This document shows, one piece after another, positions 58,761 to 64,000 of a stretch of DNA of 64,000 bases. The position numbers and the translations under genes are program-made. The DNA lies in assembly GCA_963971535.1 (NCBI GenBank), contig OZ020589.1, forward strand, positions 53,184,188 through 53,248,187. The letters are read 5' to 3'. Every line of letters starts with the position of its first letter. The first letter of the stretch is position 1. This DNA is from Notolepis coatsorum. Lineage: Eukaryota > Chordata > Actinopteri > Aulopiformes > Paralepididae. A model generated the notes under the pieces. That model saw only the letters and a list, made by a program, of their open reading frames with translations. It made no database searches and was not told the origin of the DNA.

Positions 58761-59077
58761 TATGGAGCTCACACAACAGGGCACAGGGTCTGTTGAAGTT
58801 GACCATGCTGTTTCATTTCAAACCTTTATTTATACTCGTGAAAGCACTGAGGTTTCCCTCATTTACAGTGATGACGAGTTAACAAAGGACACAAATATCA
58901 TAACAGTTAATAATTACAATGAATTACAATTACTACAATGATGGATTAAAAACAATTACATGATTCAGTACATAGGTCAAGTGCAATGCCTTTAGGGCTT
59001 TGATCCGCCTGATCCCTGGGAGTGGCTTTAAAAACATGGACACAAGGAACTATGAGATGGATCGGACTCACCCCATT
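58761..59077 (-). other. Likely 3' UTR and polyA region of the LINE ORF1 transcript unit (minus strand)
   Basis: On the minus strand AAATAAAGGTTTGAAATGAA (58811-58830) provides an AATAAA shortly before the minisatellite. Otherwise AT-rich, no ORF. Confidence 0.4.
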
Positions 59078-60422
59078 TCAGGCCACATCCACTGTTCTAT
59101 GTTTTCGGACCAGTTCCCTACTCCCACTCACTGCGGATCTCAGAGCCATGTCCATACCCATGGAGAGCAGCCGGGCTCCATTCCAGTTGGGATGAAGGCC
59201 ATCCCTAGCAAAGAGCTCCGGACGTCTCCAGAAAACATAGAAATTATCTATATAGGGAATCATCATTAGGCAACAGTAACCCTTCAGCCAGATATGAAGT
59301 TCACGGATCCTGCTGTACTTGCCATCCCCATACCTAGGGGAGGGAAAGGGACCAGAGATAATGCAGGATTTATTAGATGACTGGACTGTGGAGATCAGGG
59401 CCCTAAAGTCCTCCCTCAATAACTCAGACTGTTGATACCTAATGTCATTAGACCCGGAGTGGATGATGATGTATGATGCCTGAGGATGGTCCTTAATGAG
59501 TGAAGGGAGTGCTGCCTTGATGTCCGAGACCCTGGCTCCTGGGAGGCAGTAGGTTCTGGCCCAGCCACATGACGCACCATTGAAGTCCCAATGACAAGCA
59601 CAGAGGGAGGGGGGGGGGAGCGGTGCAGGGCTCACCATGCCTTGTGGGTCTCTGTAGAGGTTTACCATTCCGAGCGGGAGGGGGGCGCGGCTGGCGAGGG
59701 GGATCCTTCAGAGAGTGAGGCAGGGGACCCATCCACGCCTCCTGCGTGTCGGCTACAGGCGTGGTACCAGGAGCAGCAGTGAAGGACATTCCTGCATGAC
59801 CGGTCTGCTGCAACACCTGCTCCCACGCCCCGGGAGAGGAGGTCGGTTTCGGTCTGGGGGTGAAGACCGGGAAACCAGGGCACCTAGAAATGCTAGGAGT
59901 AGCTGGCAGATCCTCCTCCCGCTCCTGTGGTGGGGGGCCCAGACAGCTCCTAGCCGTAGGAGTGGGTGAGCCTGACCCCGGACGTTGCCTCTTGGCCCCT
60001 GGTGTCCGGTGGTCAAGCTCCACACTCTCCAGGACGTTGAATCTGTTGGAGAGTGAGAGAGACTCATGGGGTGGAGGGCTGAGACGAGAGTCCCAGGTTC
60101 GCCTCTTACGCCTCGACCACACTTTAGACCAGGCCTGGGGAGGGGGGTGAGTAGGAGTGGAGCTGTAGAGCTTGGGCTTGGCTCCCTGCTTCCTGTATAG
60201 GCTCTCCCTAGAAGATCCAGCCGAACGGGGGGCGCGCGGGGGGGGGGGGGGGGGGGGTGCTTCTCTCAGGTCAGCCGACAGGATGGTCTCCCGATGTCTC
60301 TGCTCATCCAGATGGATGGTGGTGAGGAGGGAGACCCGCTCCAGCAAATCCTCCAACTGCTTGGCGATCTGGTAACAGCCAGTAGTGGAACACTCCAGTG
60401 GGGGACCGGCGCCCGATGTCAT
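59078..60422 (-). pseudogene. L2-like LINE ORF1 with SGNH-esterase-like domain, frameshifted
   Basis: Minus strand from Met at 60422: a helical N-terminus (CYQIAKQLEDLLERVSLL), a Pro/Arg/Ser-rich basic stretch, LSNRFNVLE (a motif common in fish LINE ORF1 proteins), and a Pro-rich linker. After a C10 run (about 59607-59617) the frame changes and VLVIGTSMVRHV appears, then after another shift WARTYCLPGARVSDIK, IIIHSGSNDIRYQQSELLRED, CIISGPFPSPRYGDGKYSR, LHIWLKGYC, IPYIDNFYVFWRRPELFARD, GLHPNWNGARLLS. GTS, GSNDI and DGLHPN correspond to SGNH-hydrolase blocks I, III and V (Ser, Asn, Asp-His). ORF1 esterases are known in zebrafish L2/CR1 LINEs; their role is in RNP assembly. Two or more frameshifts make it inactive as read. 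Confidence 0.82.
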
Positions 60423-60930
60423 CCTGGAGCTGTAGGCTCAGGCAGAGCAGGCTGGAGGCCTAGTGGAGCTGGAGGTCCTCAGGTGGAGATGGAGGCCCAG
60501 TAGAGCTGGAGGCTAAGTGGAGCTGGATGCCCGGTAGAGCTGGAGGCCCGGTAGAGCTGGAGGCCCGGTAGAGCTGGAGGCCCAGGTAGAGCAGGGTGGA
60601 GACCCAGTAGAGCAGGCTGGAGGCCCAGTAGAGCTGGAGGCCCAGGTAGAGCAGGCTGGAGGCCCAGTAGAGCTGGAGGCCCAGTAGAGCTGGAGGCCCG
60701 GTAGAGCTGGAGGCCCGGTAGAGCTGGAGGCCCAGTAGAGCTGGAGGCCCAGTAGAGCTGGAGGCCCAGTATAGCTGGAGGCCCGGTAGAGCTGGAGGCC
60801 CAGTAGAGCTGGAGGCCCAGTAGAGCTGGAGGCCCAGTAGAGCTGGAGGCCCAGGTGCAGCTAGTGGCCCAGTAGAGCTGGAGGCCCAGTAGAACTGGAG
60901 GCCCAGGTGTAGCAGGCTGGAGGCCCAAGT
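60423..60930. repeat. 18-bp minisatellite in LINE 5' UTR, about 25 units
   Basis: GGCCCAGTAGAGCTGGAG with GGTAGAGC, CAGGTAGAGCAGG and CAGGTGCAGC variants, immediately upstream (minus strand) of the ORF1 start. Tandem 5' UTR repeats act as promoters in some LINEs; that role is a guess here. Confidence 0.93.
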
Positions 60931-61609
60931 CAGGCCAAAGTAAAAAATATCTCTCTCAGGCAATAAGCCTCTGCTGCAGATCTAGGCTATAGACGAGCCA
61001 CACTGCAGCAGTAAGATGGTTGTGATGGGCAGGTAAGCAGGAGATTATTCTTCCAACTCTGGACTGGATTGATAGCAGGGCTAGCAGAGCCAGCTAAGCT
61101 ACTGCAGGTCTTCCAGCTCTTGGCTAATTGCTAACAGAGCCAGCTAGGCTAGGCTACTGCTAACAAGCAGGGCACAATTTCAGAAAAGTTCCCAAAAACA
61201 GTATAAGTAGTCCACTGTTTTTAAAGCAGATTAAATAAAACAGACCTTTTCAACTGGCAGTACAATTCCATGTTAAAAATCCATTAAAATTCAATAAAAT
61301 CCAATAAAATCCAACAAACTTTTCAGGAGCTGTCATTTCACACAGCTATCACGGCAGCCATTTTGTTTTTAGGGAGGAGCCAGTTTGGGGGCCGCTATAG
61401 GCCACGTAATACATTCATAGTGTGTAGTCTCTTTTGGCAACGGGAGTGGGTTATTTAATTGAGAATTTATCCTTATTTTTAGGGCACCAGTATCTTGCAT
61501 TTTTATTATAAATTCAATCACACGTTCATGTTTGACAGAAAATTTGTCCTTTTCCACAAACCTAAATTAGCATTTAGCTGTATCCTATTTGAAATAGAAA
61601 GTTAGAAAA
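60931..61609 (-). other. Presumed LINE 5' UTR, then unassigned sequence
   Basis: GCTAGCAGAGCCAGCTAAGC words up to about 61380 (CACGGCAGCCATTTTGTTTT, GGGAGGAGCCAG), where the LINE 5' end may lie. Nothing recognised beyond. Confidence 0.4.
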
Positions 61610-61930
61610 AGGAATGGAAATCTTTAGATGAATATCCAAAAGGAATGGAAATCGTTAGAAGAATATCCAAAAGGAATGGAAATCTTTAGAAGAATATCCA
61701 AAATGAATGGAAATCTTTAGATGAATATCCAAAAGGAATGGAAATCTTTAGAAGAATATCCAAAAGGAATGGAAATCTTTAGATGAATATCCAAAAGGAA
61801 TGGAAATCTTTAGATGAATATCCAAAAGGAATGGAAATCTTTAGATGAATATCCAAAAGGAATGGAAATCTTTAGATGAATATCCAAAAGGAATGGAAAT
61901 CTTTAGATGAATATCCAAAAGGAATGGAAA
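61610..61930. repeat. 31-bp minisatellite, about 10 units
   Basis: AAAGGAATGGAAATCTTTAG + ATGAATATCCA, spacing 31 bp, with ATG/AAG variants. Confidence 0.97.
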
Positions 61931-62145
61931 CACGTGTACACTAGTGAGAAGTAAAGTAGGTAGATGTTTGGCATCTTTTCTCAATGACACAGAGGGAGAT
62001 CTCAGAGGATAAGATGCTTCAGTGTCCAGGTCTAAGCATTGAAGCATCTTAGCAAACCTCTAAACATCAAAAGCACCACTTGTGAGGTTTTATGCGGATC
62101 GGTGCAAGGTTGTCTGTGCATGTGTGGGCAATGCATAGTGTAAAT

Positions 62146-62466
62146 CAGCGGTTCTCAAACTACGGGTCGCAACCCAAAGTGGGGTCATGGGTATGTAACA
62201 TTGGCAAGTAAAACATTTTTAAATATAATTTTTTTTATGTTCTGGCAACATATTTTGGCTAAATATGCCTTGTTTTAAAATGTGTATTGATAGTGCTGTA
62301 ATTAAATGTTCTAATAAATATGCATGATCAACTTCAACAACGTGTGCTTTTATTTTGATATTCCTTAATTCCACATTGAAATTACGCGATACATTAAGTG
62401 TGGGGTCGCCAAAAAGAAATCCTAAATAAAATTGGGTCACGGTATAAAAAAGTTTGAGAAGCCCCG
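62146..62466. mobile_element. hAT (Charlie-like) MITE, 321 bp
   Basis: Ends CAGCGGTTCTCAAACT and, inverted, CGGGGCTTCTCAAACT; flanks GTGTAAAT (62138-62145) and GTGTAAAC (62467-62474), an 8-bp duplication with one change. 'GGTTCTCAAACT...GGTCGC' is a familiar hAT terminus. No ORF. Confidence 0.82.
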
Positions 62467-62475
62467 GTGTAAACG

Positions 62476-62560
62476 GTGCCTTTATATCCAGCTTTTATCC
62501 AGAGCGCGTTACAATTTGTTCCTCACATTTTACCCGTTCACTCACACATTCACATGTATG
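62476..62560 (-). mobile_element. SINE 3' fragment
   Basis: CTTTTATCCAGAGCGCGTTA, CAATTTGTTCCTCACATTTT, GTTCACTCACACATTCACAT: reverse complement of the 3' half of the SINE at 7694-7964. Confidence 0.82.
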
Positions 62561-62697
62561 AATAAATAGATCAAAGAAAATATGGTGTAATGTTTAAAAA
62601 GTGTCTAAAGTGAATGAATGTTTAGAAATATGAATAAAAAATGTTCACTACCTCTGCACATAGCTGTCAACATTTCGTTTTGAGAAAACGTGCACGT

Positions 62698-62772
62698 TTT
62701 AGCCCCGCCCCTTCTCCTGGCCCGCCCCCTCAGCCCGCCCCCTCCAACCCGGCCCCGCCCCCTCCCAATGGA
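62698..62772. promoter_or_regulatory. Cluster of GC boxes
   Basis: Four GCCCCGCCCC/GGCCCGCCCC-type motifs in 70 bp (Sp1-like sites on the minus strand). Short, and no gene starts nearby, so it may be part of an unrecognised repeat. Confidence 0.4.
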
Positions 62773-62865
62773 GCTGCTTCGTCGCTGCCATCTGCTGGTC
62801 AAAACCTGTATGTACCCAGCCATTTCGTTGTAGGGTAAACTTGTCCTACTTAGAGTGTAAATGCT

Positions 62866-63444
62866 ATGTAAATTATGGTTTTGTTGAACATTTGTATTTC
62901 ACAGGAGAGAAACTGTATTCAAAGAAAGCTATTAAAATAGTCTTTGAATCCCCACCTACCCAACCTCCCCCAATGCACAGTTTCTATGTCAAATGTATAT
63001 ACTCTTCTTCTGGATTTTTTTTAGTATTACAAACAGTACTGTATTTGAAAATCTGGTATGTCATAAATGTATAGATGTAGCAGTACTGTCTATCTGTATG
63101 TCATGTGTGTCATATGATGAATTGAAAATGGGGGACCCTGATGGAAACAAGACGAAAGTCTTTCTCAGGTCTGCATCCTCTTAACAATTGTATGTATCGA
63201 GCTGTACTGTACTGTACCCATTCTGCAATCTGTTAATAAACTTTTCAATCAATCAATCAATCAATCTAAATATACTTTCTTTGTGTTGATTTTACATTAA
63301 TTCCATGATTTTACTCAAGTAAATATCTGTTACAAGCTTCGGTTTTATGTAGAAAAATGCTGTTTTTAATCTAGATTAATCTAGATTGATTACAGAAAAT
63401 TGTGAGATTGATTAGTTAATTTTTTTTATCTATTGGCGGCGCTG

Positions 63445-63455
<11 letters not shown>
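62866..63455. mobile_element. Diverged copy of the hAT MITE (3' part), interrupted by a LINE tail
   Basis: 62880-62950 and 63267-63455 match 32225-32466 in order (GAACATTTGTATTTCACAGG, TAAATATACTTTCTTTGTGT, CTGTTACAAGCTTCGG), ending GGCGGCGCTGGTG in place of GACAGCACTAGTA. The left half is missing. Confidence 0.85.
62951..63266 (+). mobile_element. Family-A LINE 3' tail with exact empty site elsewhere
   Basis: CCCACCTACCCAACCTCCCC to the ATCAATCAATC tail, inserted at TTTGAATC/TAAATATAC. The uninterrupted site TTTGAATCTAAATATAC is at about 32290-32306. Confidence 0.93.

Positions 63456-63501
<46 letters not shown>
63456..63501. repeat. (TA)n microsatellite
   Basis: About 22 TA units. Confidence 0.97.
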
Positions 63502-63504
<3 letters not shown>

Positions 63505-63515
63505 ATGTGTATATA

Positions 63516-63720
63516 TTAGGGCTGTCAGTTTATCGCGTTAATTAGATTAATTAATTACACAGCAAATTATCGCGTTATGAAAATTAACTCAAAATTAATT
63601 ACAAAAAAAAAAGTTTTTTTTTTTTTTTATATAATATTTTTTTTGTATCTCATTCATTCCATAAGAATGTAGAATACACATTTACAGACTTTTTTTTTTA
63701 ATATGGCCCATTTGCATGTT
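63516..63720. mobile_element. Second hAT-type 'TAGGGCTGTCA' element, left part
   Basis: TAGGGCTGTCAGTTTATCGC, GTTAATTAGATTAATTAATT, AATTATCGCGTTATG, then long A and T runs. The right end is not seen before a LINE tail and the window edge. Confidence 0.6.
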
Positions 63721-63845
63721 CTTGGTATCTGATTCTAGGGACATCTATGAATCTCAGGGAATGTATTCCCAGTGTCAGAAATACTGTGGGCTAGATCCAC
63801 AAAGAATGGATTGCACGGTGCAAGTTGCACCCTTACTTACAATTC

Positions 63846-63987
63846 ATTATGAATTAAAAATGGGGGACCCTGATGTAAACAAGACGAAAGTCTTTCTCTG
63901 GTTTGCATCCCCTTAACAATTGTGTGCCGTACTGTATTGTACCCATTCTGCAATCTGTTAATAACATTTTCATTCAATCAATCAATC
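63846..63987 (+). mobile_element. Family-A LINE 3' tail
   Basis: TATGAATTAAAAATGGGGGA ... CAATCTGTTAATAACATTTT + CATTCAATCAATCAATC. Confidence 0.9.
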
Positions 63988-64000
63988 TGCGCGGTGATTG

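Overview
This is vertebrate nuclear DNA, almost certainly from a percomorph-type teleost fish. The evidence is one spliced host gene with five GT-AG exons, fish-type non-LTR retrotransposons (CR1/L2-like LINEs with ATTG or ATTC tails), a tRNA-derived SINE with a conserved fish core, hAT, Tc1-like and TTAA-target DNA transposons, and GCTAACGTTAGC-rich sequence. Nothing bacterial or viral in layout (operons, ribosome binding sites, CRISPR) is present.

The only host protein gene I can support is lsm4 (U6 snRNA-associated Sm-like protein LSm4) on the + strand, from an ATG-only first coding exon at 13530 to a stop at 32844 and a probable polyA signal at 33782. The 438-nt CDS (145 codons plus stop) is intact. 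Its introns carry most of the local transposon load: intron 1 has two rearranged LINEs, intron 2 a perfect 60-bp-arm hairpin, intron 3 a 3.3-kb hAT element with exact 8-bp target duplications and a decayed transposase, and intron 4 two minisatellites (one of 2.3 kb) and a 386-bp hAT MITE.

Layout. 1-1.6 kb: open, edge-truncated BEL/Pao-like gag-type ORF (-). 2.4-3.0 kb: Copia-like pol end plus 3' LTR. 3.0-7.4 kb: G-rich and 48-bp minisatellites, a LINE, and a palindromic element with 229-bp arms. 7.7-11.5 kb: SINE, LINE tails, and a THAP-bearing palindromic element with TTAA target sites (Kolobok-like) nested in an older repeat whose empty site is still present at 53.3 kb. 12.5-33.8 kb: lsm4 and its upstream inverted repeat. 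34.1-37.5 kb: three large minisatellites, the last grown from a SINE. 37.6-40.1 kb: LINE with a 112-bp perfect inverted copy of its own upstream flank. 41.3-43.6 kb: 52-bp minisatellite ending at a Tc1-like MITE. 44.2-47.2 kb: L2-like LINE plus a tail-to-tail second 3' end. 47.3-54.3 kb: nested stack of a family-A LINE with a second family-A tail inside it, then an L2-like LINE whose reverse transcriptase C-terminus contains about 32 in-frame copies of a 45-bp repeat and is split by a hAT element and another LINE tail. 54.5-58.8 kb: minisatellites and a second hairpin. 58.8-61.5 kb: LINE ORF1 with an SGNH-esterase-like domain. 61.6-64 kb: minisatellite, hAT MITEs and LINE tails.

'Family A' below means the LINE whose best copy is at 47606-50596. 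Its 3' end reads, in sense orientation, ...CAATCTGTTAATAAA followed by a TTTTCAATCAATC-type tail. 'L2-like' means the second LINE group (44.2, 50.6 and 59 kb). Family names come from recognising motifs by eye; no database search was possible.
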